A stretch of 64,000 nt of DNA from positions 2,393,501-2,457,500 of the forward strand of contig JBBBDQ010001124.1 of NCBI GenBank assembly GCA_037127315.1, given 5' to 3'. Position 1 is the stretch's first letter; each line of letters begins with the position of its first letter. The DNA comes from Ascarosepion bandense. Its lineage: Eukaryota > Mollusca > Cephalopoda > Sepiida > Sepiidae. Position numbers and translations under genes: made by a program. Below, piece after piece: positions 20,825 to 31,361 of the stretch. The notes below the pieces were generated by a model that was not told where the DNA came from, did not search any database, and saw only the letters and a program-made list of their open reading frames with translations.

Positions 20825-20982
20825 CTTCTTCTTCTATGTGCCATGTCCCTTCAGGACGTAGGCGATCATGGCTTTCGACGTTTCCCTATCCCTGGTGGCT
20901 CGGCGCACGTCTTCTCCTGTTACACCACCCAAACCCTGCTCTGCCATCCACGAGCTCAACTCCATAAATCTAGAATATAACT
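20825..20982 (-). mobile_element. LINE-C 3' terminal fragment
   Basis: GAA-tail remnant (cttcttcttc), then the inverse of the GHGT stop region and ~45 codons of the C-terminus (gacgtaggcgatcatggctt ... gttacaccaccc). It is cut off just before MITE-85 at 20991. Confidence 0.8.
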
Positions 20983-20990
20983 GTATAGAA

Positions 20991-21075
20991 ATTAGTGTGA
21001 TCACAAAATGAGGGATCAGTTTATATATTGATTATAATATAGATTTGATCCCCAACTTTATATCCACATTATAAT
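20991..21075. mobile_element. MITE-85 copy between two LINE-C 3' ends
   Basis: 85-bp palindromic element (attagtgtgatcacaaaatg ... tatccacattataat), the same length as the copies in the 224-bp array. Confidence 0.75.
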
Positions 21076-21096
21076 TTCTTATAAACATTTGGCATA

Positions 21097-21856
21097 TACC
21101 TTCTTCTTCTTCTTCTATGTACTATGTCCCTTCAAGACATAGGCGATCATGGCTTTCCACGTTTCCCTAGCCCTGGTGGATCTGAGCACGCCTTCTCCTG
21201 TTACACCATGCAATCTTCGTTCCATCATCCACCTGATTAGGTCCTTCAAATATGTTATCCACTGCTTTCCCCTGTCTCTTTTTCCCTCAACCTGGCCTGT
21301 TAGTGTCAGGTTCTCCAAGCCCTCCTTTCTCATTGCATGTCCCAGGAACTTTAGTTGTCTCTTCCTGATGCTCAGTATTAATTTCCTTTTCATTTCCATC
21401 CTTTCCATCCTTTCGTCATTGCTCACATGCTCGATCCATGATATTCGCAGCACCCTTCTGTAGAACTACATTTCAGCTGCTTCAAGTTTTCCCTTCATCT
21501 TCGATGATATTGTCCAACATTCACTGCCATATTGAAGAACTGACATCACTTAGCAATCCAATACTGTCTTCTTTGTTTCTAGTGAAATTGTCCTGTTTCT
21601 TAAGACTTTACTCAACTTCTGGAATGCTTCCTTCGCCATGCCAATTCACCTTCGGATCTCTGTGTCGCATTTTCCCTCTTCTGTTAAAACACTTCCCACG
21701 TATTTAAATTTTTGTACCTGCTTGATTTTAGTATCCCCGACTTGTATTTGGCATATTGGGCTGCATTTTTTACTGATGACCATGCATTTGATTTTCTTGC
21801 AGTTTATTTGTAGTCCTTTCTTGTCACTCCAAGATGAAACTACAAGACCTTCTGTG
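21097..21856 (-). pseudogene. LINE-C RT C-terminal half (RTE-like)
   Basis: Best-preserved minus-strand LINE-C copy. The frame at 21115-21453 encodes 112 residues with HVSNDERMERMEMKRKLILS, RKRQLKFLGHAMRKEGLENL and RWMMERRLHGVTGEG. Upstream on the same strand are YGSECWTISSKMK, AFQKLSKVLRNRTISLETKK and KFKYVGSVL blocks. Stops separate the blocks. The 3' end is a run of CTT (GAA in sense) at 21100-21115. The 5' end is truncated at a hairpin (21833-21876). Confidence 0.85.
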
Positions 21857-21876
21857 GAAGGTCTTGTAGTTTCATC
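21833..21876. repeat. Perfect 20-bp hairpin at LINE-C 5' truncation
   Basis: gatgaaactacaagaccttc, loop TGTG, then its exact inverse (21857-21876). The LINE-C sequence covers the left arm, so the right arm looks like an inverted copy made when the element was truncated or broken. Confidence 0.9.
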
Positions 21877-21984
21877 CTACATATCCTCATAATCTGCACT
21901 TACTTTTTCTTATGTCTATACAACAATCTCATTCAATAACCCTCTACTTTGAGTAGTATTGAATATTACAGTTAGTTAATTGTC

Positions 21985-22267
21985 GTACGAGATAAACGTT
22001 TGGGCGATCATGTCGCGAAAGAGACATGACGGACTACGCGAAATTTCCTGCAGTAGGTTGCCATTATTTTATACGGTAGACTGCTTGCTAATCAAGGCTA
22101 AAGATTTTAATCTGCTCTGATATTCAACCCATAGCTAGAGGGAGAAGGGATGGTTCATACATTTCCCAAGAGTATTTGCGCGTAAGTAAATGCAAGAAAT
22201 TCAACTGGAATTCGAACTCGGCTCTCCGGTTTCTCATTTCAAGCCGCTATCCATTATACCAAAACGT
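21985..22267 (-). mobile_element. SINE-1, diverged full-length copy
   Basis: Minus-strand copy from the hairpin (catgtcgcgaaagagacatg) to the tRNA-like head (cgaactcggctctccggttt, ccgctatccattatacc). About 15% diverged. Confidence 0.8.
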
Positions 22268-22599
22268 ACATTATATGATTATTTAACTTAAAAAGACAGT
22301 TCAGTTTTTCATTTGGTGGTTTTCAACTTTGACTTTTCACGATCTTTCTCGCATCGTTTTATCCATAGATGTATTGCTACCATGCCTGAGCTGGAGCTTC
22401 CCAGTCCTCACTTTTCGACCTTGACAGAATTCAAAAGTGTTTATGCGTCCTTAGAAGAAATTACTTATTTTCCCCCATACAACCTCTTTCCCCACAGACG
22501 CAAGTGTATCACTATCCTGTTGCTATTTCCATGGCAAATGTTCTAAAAAACCTCTATTCTTTCATTCCACCAGTTCAGACTTTTACAGCTATTTTTAAA
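22268..22599. other. No gene recognised
   Basis: A 77-codon plus-strand frame at 22313-22546 has no recognisable domain. Confidence 0.35.
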
Positions 22600-23030
22600 A
22601 TGATAGTTCACCCGCAAAGAAGACCCAAGAACCACTCAAGGTAGAGGGTTACTGACATACAGAGAAGGGGAACGTAAGAGTATTATTAGGTCGAGTAGGT
22701 TAGATATTGGTTGACCCTGGACTTAGAAACTAAGATTGTAGTTGTCAGTTCCACAAAGTAACAGTCCTGAGGAAGAAGCTGTTTAACTGAAATTTACTTT
22801 TTATCAAAGGAACACAGAGGGGATGGGACGGTTTGCCACCGTGAACACAGCATAACGGGTCCTTCTGTGAATGTCTGAGCTAGTGACACAAAGGAACGTA
22901 ACTCACCCGAATTTCTTCCGTAGTAACAGCGAAAAAATAGTGAAAGATTCATCCCCCCACTTGCCATTAGCACGACCTGACAAGAACTACTTGATAACTG
23001 AGAGGACCGTCTCAGTGATTCCATAGCTGG
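22600..23030 (-). pseudogene. LINE-B RT C-terminus
   Basis: Minus strand reads GRNSGELRSFV, then CSRWQTVPSPLCSFDKK, then QLLPQDCYFVELTTT in shifting frames. It ends near cactcaaggtagagggttac, a 3' motif shared with 34698-34720 and 21945-21965. It is homologous to 34690-35440. Confidence 0.65.
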
Positions 23031-23035
23031 TCAGT

Positions 23036-23240
23036 TTATTTGTCAGAAAGAAGTTCCACCCAGACTGCTTCTTTCCAAGAACCAATATTTTTGCCGACTA
23101 GACACTCGTGTGGGTGCTTCCTACAATTTTAATCTCTACAAGTCAAGAATCAACCTTTATATATCCTCCATATCCCCATAATTTTCACTTCCTGGTTCCA
23201 CTCACCTCATTCAATAACCATCTAATTTGAGTGGCTCTCG
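23036..23240 (+). pseudogene. LINE-B fragment, opposite orientation
   Basis: Plus-strand KKFHPDCFFPRT-like block, then an INLYISS-like region, ending cattcaataaccatctaat. It lies head to head with the preceding LINE-B copy. Next, 23241-23489 has no recognised feature. Confidence 0.55.
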
Positions 23241-23489
23241 ATCCTTTTATTGGGTGAAAGCTATTAAAAAAAACTAAAATTATCATCAATTGTGACCATC
23301 GTATTGATCATTGCTATTAATCGTTGATTTGAAAAAAAACATTTTTGCAACAGATACGCAAAAAGTATACTCTTTAAATTATTTCTGTCTGCGTTGATTT
23401 TAATGATTTATTGTGAATAAATATATTTATTTCTGATAATAATAAATGCCGTAGCCGTTGATCTGAAGAAAGAGGAATAGCAACGTGAT

Positions 23490-23890
23490 GATACCGTTGC
23501 TTGATAGTCTCGGGTATGACGATAAACTCCATCCGACAGGAAACTCACTGATCAGGAGATTGGAGGTTTGGAAGAGCTGTCATCCACGGTCTATTCTGAT
23601 CCTGAGTGGTAGCACCTGTTAGGGTCCCAGCTATGGGTAAATAGTGAACCCTCCAAACAAAAACAAAATACTATGGAAGTATAAAAAAATACATTTTTAA
23701 AGTAAAAACTTACCAAATATACTTTTTAAAGCAAAATTGCCATTTTATAGCGAAGCGACGAACAATATATTCTATTTGTAGTTGAAGGTATAGAACTGCG
23801 TTTAAAATATTTAGATTTCGGCATTAAAGAACCCATAGATGTTGATATGCCGATAGACAAAATCAACAGTTGATTTGAAAAGAGAGGCAA
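23490..23890 (+). repeat. REP-G copy 1
   Basis: Contains gagtggtagcacctgttagg, gtcccagctatgggtaaata, degenerate ~30-bp internal units ending in atacattttt, and at the end the block ggcattaaagaacccataga ... gttgatatgcc. Related copies are at 24190-24890, 48815-49350, and 48110-48485 in reverse. No open frame is seen and the class is unknown. Confidence 0.75.
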
Positions 23891-23914
23891 AGCAACGCGG
23901 CGAAGCCACTGCCT

Positions 23915-23975
23915 TAAAGAGAGGTTGTGGAGAACCATGATCACCCACGACTTGAAATGACATGGCCCATGAAGA
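23915..23975 (+). mobile_element. LINE-C 3' end trace
   Basis: gtggagaaccatgatcaccc ... catggcccatgaag corresponds to the last ~15 codons and start of the tail of LINE-C. The sequence 23976-24189 includes a 45-bp block (attgtcaacatgttaggg) that recurs at 26392-26436. Confidence 0.6.
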
Positions 23976-24189
23976 CAGAAATTTTCTTACTTTTCTATTG
24001 TCAACATGTTAGGGGATACTAATTTCCCCTTCCTACTTTTGCTACTAGATTAATCTGATACTAGTCTTATCTTTCTCATGAGACGGGATATGGAACAATA
24101 CCCTCTTTATCATAAAAACCTTAAGAGTATAAGTGATTCATGTAAAAACTTATTCAGCTTTCTCAGCAACGCTTCAAGTAGCAAAAACT

Positions 24190-24890
24190 TACTTTGAGCT
24201 TATTCGGTCCTGGGCATGACGGTAAACTGCATCCAGCAGCAACGCCTCTGCTTGGGAGGTTGTGAGGAGCATGGAACCACCTCTTAATTGCTATTGTTCC
24301 CAGGTCCACCCTGACCCGGAGTGGTAGCACCTGTTAGATTTCAGCCGAATTCATTGCATTCACTTACGCGCAAATACCCTTGGGAAAGGTATTAATCCGT
24401 CTCTTCCTTCCAATTATGGGTTAAATAACAAGACAGATTGGGTTTTATAGCTTTGTTCGCAACCAGTCTACCATAGAAAGCAATGGCAACCTACTGCGGG
24501 ATAATCTTCTGCCCAGTCAGTCATGTCTTTTTTGAGACATGATCGCCCAAAGCGTGTATCACGTATGGCACTTGACTGACTGATACATAAAAATAAACTA
24601 TTTTTTATAGAAAAATATACAATTTTGAAGAAAAAAATATTATCATAATACATTTTTGAAAGAAAACATTATTCTCAGCAAAACATTTTTGAATACAAAA
24701 CTAGAAGACATTTTCAGTTTTTTTTTAATAAAAAATAATAAAAGCAAATTTTCATTAAAATCTGACTAAATCAACCTTCTCACTATGACTGAACATTAAA
24801 AAATATATTAAACCCCCATCTTTTTGGCATTAAATAACCCACATAGGTTGATATGCCGTTAAACAAAACTCAAACTTGAGCTTATTCCTT
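24190..24890 (+). repeat. REP-G copy 2, interrupted by a SINE
   Basis: The left part (tcctgggcatgacggtaaac ... gtagcacctgttag) and right part (atacataaaaataaacta ... gttgatatgccgttaaac) are separated by the SINE-1 insert at 24341-24582. About 55 bp of the REP-G sequence is missing at the insertion point. Confidence 0.8.
24341..24582 (+). mobile_element. SINE-1, head-truncated, within REP-G
   Basis: From cagccgaattcattgcattc to cttgactgactgat. The tRNA-like head is absent, and one side of the hairpin is altered (catgtctttttt). Confidence 0.85.
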
Positions 24891-25374
24891 TTGGTGCAAT
24901 GGTGAAGTGCTTCTTGAGCGCGGAACAACTCTTGTACTAATCCCGATCACGAATGACCGAGGTTCTGACAAAGGTCAGGGATGCATGAAATACATATGAC
25001 TGAAATTCTTTTCCTGGCAAAATTTCTCATTGATTTAAAATTCCTCCCCTGGGAGCCAAATGCCTCCTGTTTGTAAATATCTGGTTTCGTTTGACCATGC
25101 GATGGTTGTTTTCTTACTCAGTTCACACGTACAGAAGAAATCTCTCTAATTGTCTGTTTAATTCACCATAAACACAAACCAAACGTATTCCTTGGCCTGT
25201 TCGGGTAATGATACGTATCCTTATTGTTTTGATCTCTTTATTTCGGTAGATGCATTCTACGGGCTTCCTCAGTACTACCTAAAATTGTTAGTGGAATGAT
25301 ATTGTTATTATTTCAATTGCATAAGGTGTAAATTAATGGCGTGAAATGTAAAGTCACAACACTTACTGCCAATC
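24891..25374. other. No gene recognised
   Basis: A short block at about 25005-25070 (cctcccctgggagccaaatg) resembles 47880-47920 and the ends of hAT-type MITEs. Otherwise nothing is seen. Confidence 0.35.
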
Positions 25375-25720
25375 TTTTGAAACGGCCTTTTTTTAATCAT
25401 CTCACGACATGCAATGCAGTAGAGCAACTAAGACACAAGGGTTCACTGAGTGTGAAAGAATAAGAAAAAAAGAGAAGCGTTATTAAGAAACGAGAATAAT
25501 AGAGTAATCAAAAAGACAGCAGATAAGGATTGACAATACGTTTAAAGTTTTAAAGATCAAAGTTGGCTGAAAAACATGGAGCCGGAAGAGAATTCCACAA
25601 GCAAGAAGTGCGAGAAAAGAAACTGTTAGCATAGAACTTGCGGTTACATCTAATTCAACATCTAATTCAACTGTAAATTGACGAGACATTGCCGCCAATC
25701 TAGTACTGCACTTGAATTGG
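25375..25720 (-). pseudogene. LINE-A C-terminus and 3' UTR, degenerate
   Basis: Minus strand, with the NSLP-type block (inverse near gaattccacaagcaagaagt) and a 3' end at ttttaatcatctcacgacat. Several stops. Confidence 0.65.
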
Positions 25721-25905
25721 AGTAGATAGACTAAATTATCGCCCAGTTCACACTCCACCCACGTCTATTGAACAGGTGAAGAGGCTCATCCCTTGTTTCC
25801 TGTTTAGGATGCGGTTTCCGGCTTTCTCTTTTCCAATCTTTTCACTCTTACGTAGCCCCCTGCGCATCAGTGGCGTTATCGCCTTGCTTGGGGTGATATG
25901 ATTAA
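25721..25905 (+). mobile_element. LINE-A-type 3' UTR fragment
   Basis: Plus-strand block parallel to 18537-18735 (ggagtagatagactaaatta, gaagaggctcatcccttgtt, gccttgcttggggtgatatg). It lies tail-opposed to the preceding minus-strand LINE-A fragment. No gene is seen in 25906-26794. Confidence 0.7.
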
Positions 25906-26794
25906 AAAACAAAAAGAAATGTCTATTCCAGACCTCTATTTCTCTCGTTGTTCCTAGTCGAGGCCACATCACCGATGCTATATGCGGACAAATCAACTCA
26001 CAAGTGGAACCTCATATCACCTTTCCTTTCTTTATCCCCTAATATGTATTAATTTGGCTGGAATTGTCTAATTCCAATTTATGTAAATATGTGTAGAGTG
26101 TTTTATCTCAATTGACATGTGTCCTGTTTTTTTCTATTCATTCATATACACACGTTTTACGATGTCACGGGTATAGTGATGCTATACTGGGATAAGCCAT
26201 TCCAATAGAACTAGTAACCTAAAGTTTAGTTTCGGTCGTTGCATCCTTCGGCCTTCTCCATTTGACTGAATCGCATAGTCTAAACAACAAAGATAAAGAT
26301 ACAGGTTCAGATAATGTATAGCTTAATGACAATACTTAATGACAGAACGTTTAAACAAAAGTCAATGTTTAGTCATATTATCTTGGAGTTTTATTGTCAA
26401 CATGTTAAGGGATGCTAACTTCCCCTATAAAAGAACAAAAACTCAATATACGATTGAATTACTTCTCTTGTCCACGAGTTGGAGCAGGCACTTCTGAATT
26501 AAATATGGTGACAAGCTGATTCATTGTTTAAATCCCAACTAATCCTTGCTGTTCTCAGGCAGTAAATAGATAAAAGTTGTTTTATTATTTGTTAAAATAC
26601 ACTTGTCTTTTACTTTCGTTCGTTTTTGTTCATCGAAACAACTTGGGATATAACACAACAGTTATTGTTTCTTTTAACTAATATTTATTTAATCTTAATT
26701 TCTGTTGCGTTTCATCGCAACAACACAGACTATCTGTCTACGGCTGTTAATGAAAATCGATCTGTACACGGACGATTGGCGAGTTGATTTTAAA

Positions 26795-26890
26795 TTAAAT
26801 TTTTCGCGCAAATACCTTTTTGAAAGGTATGAAGCCATCTCTTCTCCAATCATCTAAAGGTCAATAGAAAGGCAGACCAACTTCTCTAGC
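26795..26890 (+). mobile_element. SINE-1 fragment, diverged
   Basis: cgcgcaaataccttt ... gaagccatctcttctccaat follows the SINE body but lacks head and tail. The following 26891-27721 has no recognised feature. Confidence 0.6.
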
Positions 26891-27721
26891 TTTAGGAGAA
26901 ATGCAATTTTGAATTGAAATCTCGTTAGTTATGGGGTTAGTGACTCCACCCCGTTAAAACTTACTTGCAACAGAAATCGCAGTAGCAACACAAAGAGTAG
27001 TGAGGCGGTGGCTGTATACTCCAACAGAAGTCTACAGGGTTGATGCGCTACACATGTTCATGTATTTTCAGGCTGTCAAAAATAAATGAAGATTTAAATT
27101 ATTTTACAAACGAATAATGCAATAACAAGGCAATTAAAAAAAATGAAAAGTAACGATTTGAAATATTTGCCATGGTGAAAACGCTCCTTTTCAGAATAAT
27201 CAAACCAAACATAGGCTATTCTCGTTATCCCTCACAGGGGATGATGACTGCTTCTTTCCAGAAGGTACAGCGTGCACATGAATGGATTTTAGGCTAGAAA
27301 GGGGTTAGCGAGATCCAGATTCACCTTCTCGGGAGCAAAATGAGGGTTTTCAGACCAATCTTAAAGGCAAAGGATGCCCTTCTCATGCATCACGGCACTC
27401 ATTTTAATTATTGAAACGCTCAACAATACAGCGTGGAATAGTTTCAAGCAAACGACGATGACAAAAGAGTAATAATAAAGAACTCTGCCTAATCCCGATA
27501 GTTTTTGTAGCCTAAGTCATCAAATCATTTTTTTTCTTTTTATGAATGAAAAGTAAGGAATGACAATTTGAGTTTCGTCCAAATCTACAACTTCATTCTC
27601 AATTGACTTTAACGGACGAAGAACAAACATATCGGTTAAAGAATGTTGCCATAAACATAAGTGAGAGATATTTGTTCAGGTTTTATGATGGAGGAATTAT
27701 CATAATTACCATATATTACCT

Positions 27722-28063
27722 TGGGAAAAGAGACAGGGGAAAGCAACGGATAACATATTTGAAGGACCTGATCAGGTAGATAACGAAACGAGGGTTGCAT
27801 GGTACAACAGGAGAAAGCGTGCTAAGAGCCACCAGGGACAGGGAGATGTGGAAAGCCATGATCGCCTACGTCTTGAAAGGACATGGCACATAAAAGAATA
27901 TATTTAAAAAAAAGACATGGTTACTTAATACAATCCGTGGCCATATGACTGTGAGCAACCAATTAAGAATTCACGACGCTAAACGAACCTGCTAAGCATC
28001 GCTCTATGGTAGGATCCTTAACTACGCTATGTAAACTAAAGTGTCAAAAACATTAGTGACTGG
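27722..28063 (+). mobile_element. LINE-C 3' end plus shared downstream flank
   Basis: The first ~175 bp are the 3' end of LINE-C (gagacaggggaaagcaacgg to ggacatggcacataaaagaa). The next ~155 bp are non-LINE sequence (ggttacttaatacaatccgt ... acattagtgactggttt) that also follows the LINE-C copy at 31191-31361. The two segments are over 90% alike. No gene is seen in 28064-28759 apart from T-rich runs near 28437-28482. Confidence 0.85.
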
Positions 28064-28759
28064 TTTCTATGTAAAATATATAGGATTGCACAGGTTACGC
28101 AAGTATTTTTTAAAGTTAAATCTAATGCATTTTCGGTTACCAGTTGCACATTTTTTTTCTGTATAGGTTAAAATTCACGCAAAAAAAAAAAATTGAGTGA
28201 TCAATAAAGTCTGCATATACACGAATTTCTACGATATATGCATTGCTAATCTAACCAGCATGCTAATTTCCCAATGTTTCCTCTTTCTTCATTTGTCTTC
28301 ATATTAGGTAACATTCTTGAAATTTTGAACCTAACCCTTTATTCAATTAACAGGGATAGATTGTTCTTGTTCCGTCTTCTAAACTCAGGGGATACTTTGT
28401 ATCAGTAGTCACCAGTTTTTCTCTTTTGGTACTGCTTGTTTGTTTTTGTTGTTGTTTTGTTTTTTTTTTTGTTTTTTTTTTCACTGAACCAGTTTTCGGT
28501 ACTACGAAATCCATAACTGCCAAGAAACCTGATACGTACGGAATGACACTTTCATTTAATGGACCATGTGTCTCTTGAAAACAGAATTTATTAAAATCTT
28601 ACTAAAATTTAACAGATGTCTTTTTGCCTGTCAATGAAGTGACTAAAATAGCGAATCATTCTTTTAAGAGTATTGTGTAGGTCCAGGAAAATAATCCTGC
28701 ACCTATATAAATCTACCATCCACCCGTGCAATGAATACTTCTACCATATTCTGCTATTT

Positions 28760-29308
28760 ACCTAGTGGTTCTTGACAAAATCCAGCAAAGAATCTGTAAT
28801 GTGATCGATCCCGACTTGACAGCTCAGGTACAGTCACTTTCTCACCGGCGTAATGGTGGGACTTTCCTGTGTTTCTTCTACAAATACTTTCACAGCTGCT
28901 CCGGTGAACTTAGCTCACTGGTGCCCCCTATATATAAATTTACTCGAACCACAAGATTAGCAACTAGGTGAAAACCAATAAATTGTAAATGCAAATTCTA
29001 CTTCATCAGCTTCTTTTCTCGCACTTCCCGCCTGTGGAATTCACTTCCATTTACTTGCTTTCTCAACAGCTACAATCTCCAAGAATTTAAATGTAAAGTC
29101 AATAGTCATCTCCTATCTCACTAACCTGCATCTTCTCTCTCATGCTGCTTTCTCCGCCCACCCCACTCTCATCAGTATTCTCAGCCTTCTCTTACCCACT
29201 TCCTGACACCCCCTGTCACTCTTTCTCATAACTTTCCTCCTATGTAACCCCTGCACAACAGTGGCAGAAAAATGCCTTGCTTGGGACGATATGATTATAA
29301 AAAAAAAA
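28760..29308 (+). pseudogene. LINE-A RT C-terminus and 3' UTR
   Basis: Best plus-strand copy. The 68-codon frame at 28765-28971 has LDKIQQRICNVIDPDLTAQV, SLSHRRN, then the SGELSSLVPPIYKFTRTTRL block. A stop follows, then the SFFSRTSRLWNSLPF region and a 3' UTR ending ccttgcttgggacgatatga with an A-run. It is 5'-truncated. Confidence 0.85.
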
Positions 29309-29439
29309 CTGTCTGCTCCGTTCAGCAAGGGTGTGTGTGGTGTAAGTGTGAACAGTGCTAGGTACCCGGTGCTGTAAACTTTTATGTGCGGCTGGTGTAA
29401 CGAATAATGGCTTAGAATTTTTAGGCGGGTAGCAGAGTT

Positions 29440-29530
29440 CCAATTTCCGTTGCGTTCGTTAAATTCACTTACGCGCAAATACTCTTGGGAAAAGTATGAA
29501 TCCACGTCTCTTCCCCATCTATGGGTTAAT
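29440..29530 (+). mobile_element. SINE-1 fragment
   Basis: Body segment aattcacttacgcgcaaata ... tctatgggttaat only. No gene is seen in 29531-29917. Confidence 0.7.
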
Positions 29531-29927
29531 TAGTAAACTTGTATCCCTAAATCACTATCTCAAAAAAATCTTACAATTTAAAAATATTTTCTGGCTTTGA
29601 ATAACCTGCAAAGTGTTATTAAGCCGTAAAAAAATTAACCAATCAATCAAGAGTGTTCTTAATTATGATGTATATTTTCTTTACTGAATTTTACGCAATC
29701 ATCACATGAAAGCACTTACGGAAACTCAAGCTGATTAGATGAGCAAAACAAGGCTGATAATCGCTGTGATAGGGCAATTCCCCGATTACAGTTCTTGGTT
29801 TCACTGACACTTGATTGAAAAATTACCGTTATGGATATTTATTAAATTACTTTAGTCTGGATCAGGTTCGGAATAATAGAACACTCAGTGATGATCGAAC
29901 GTAATAGAAGCCGTGGTCTTAATGACT

Positions 29928-30237
29928 CAGTCAGTTAAATGCCATACGTGATACACGCTTGGGCGATCATGTCTCAAAAGAGACATGACTGACTGGGCAG
30001 AAGATTATCCCCGCAGTAGGTTGCCATTGCTTTCTGCGGTAGACTGGCTGCCGACCAAGGCTACAGAACCCAATCTGTCCTGCTATTTAGCCCATAGCTG
30101 GAAGGAAGAGACGGATTAATACCTTTCCCGGGTATTTGCGCGTAAGTGAATACAATGGATTCAACTGGAATTCGAACTCGGCTACCCGGTTTCTCGTTCT
30201 GAGCCGATATCCACTGTACCACAACGCACATCTCGGG
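29928..30237 (-). mobile_element. SINE-1, full length, 10-bp target duplication
   Basis: Flanked by CTTAATGACT (29918-29927) and CTTGATGACT (30238-30247). The tRNA-like head is intact at the high-coordinate end (gatatccactgtaccacaac). It inserted at the 5' edge of the following LINE-C copy. Confidence 0.9.
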
Positions 30238-31190
30238 CTTGATGACTAGTTTTCCCAAAATGCCAATTACAGGTGAGTGACTCTAAAATCAAGCAGGTAC
30301 AGAAATTTAAATACCTAGGAAGTGTTTTAACAGAAGACGGAAAATGCGACACAGAGATCCGAAGGCGAATTGGCATGGCGAAGTAAGCATTCCAGAAGTT
30401 GAGTAAAGTATTAAGAAACAGGACAATTTCGCTAGAAACAAAGAAGAGAGTACTGGATTGCTATGTGATGTCGGTTCTTCAATATGGCAGTGAATGCTGG
30501 ACAATATCTTCGAAGATAAAGGAAGCAGCAGAAATGTGGTTCTACAAAAGCTTACTGGATATAAAATGGGGGATCAGTTCCATATTACAATCAATATATA
30601 AACTGACCTCTCACTTGGTGACCACAGCAGTTTCTATACATTTATATTCATAAGATCCAAAAGCACAAGGATGCATTCCAGGAGCTGAGGAGAGTATTAA
30701 GAAACAGGACAATTTCACTAGAAACAAAGAAGAGAGTACTGGATTGCTAAGTGATGTCAGTTCTTCAATATGGCAGTGAATGTTGGACAATATCATCGAA
30801 GATGAAGGAAACCTTGAAGCAGCTGAAATGTGGTTCTAAAGAAGGGTGCTGCGAATATCATGGATCGAGCATGTGAGCAATGACGAGGTTTTGGAAAGGA
30901 TGGAAATGAAAAGGAAATTAATACTGAGCATCAGGAAGAGACAACTAAAGTTCCTGGGACATGCAATGAGAAAGGAGGGCTTGGAGAATCTGATACTAAC
31001 AGGCCAGATAGAGGGAAAAAGAGACAGGGGAAAGCAACGGATAACATATTTGAAGGGCCTGAGCAGGTGGATGACGGAACGGAGGTTGCATGGTACAACA
31101 GGAGAAAGCGTGCTAAGAGCTACCAGGGATAGGGAGATGTGGAAAGCCATGATCGCCTACGTCATGAAAGGACATGGCACATAAAAGAAG
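30238..31190 (+). pseudogene. LINE-C RT C-terminal half with internal duplication
   Basis: Encodes in sense KFKYLGSVLTEDGKCDTEIR, AFQKLSKVLRNRTISLETKK and VLDCYVMSVLQYGSECWTIS. It is then interrupted by MITE-85 at about 30547, after which the AFQ..LETKK..QYGSECW region is repeated (30668-30840). It continues into HVSNDEVLERMEMKRKLILS, RQLKFLGHAMRKEGLENLIL and the GHGT stop at 31184. The GAA tail follows. Stops and frameshifts make it inactive. Confidence 0.85.
30547..30631. mobile_element. MITE-85 copy inside duplicated LINE-C
   Basis: ggatataaaatgggggatca ... cttggtgaccacagcagt is the inverse-orientation form of MITE-85. The left few bases have diverged. It separates two copies of the same LINE-C segment. 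Confidence 0.65.
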
Positions 31191-31361
31191 AAGAATATAT
31201 AAAAAAGACGTGGTTACTTAGTACAATCCATGGCCATATGATTGTGGGCAACCAATTAAGAATTCACGACGCTAAACGAACCTGCTAAGCATCGCTCTAG
31301 GGTAGGATCCTTGACTACGCTATGCAAACTAAAGTGTCAAAAACATTAGTGACTGGTTTGA
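31191..31361 (+). repeat. LINE-C flank shared with 27900-28063
   Basis: ggttacttagtacaatccat ... acattagtgactggttt duplicates the sequence downstream of the 27.7-kb LINE-C end. Confidence 0.9.
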
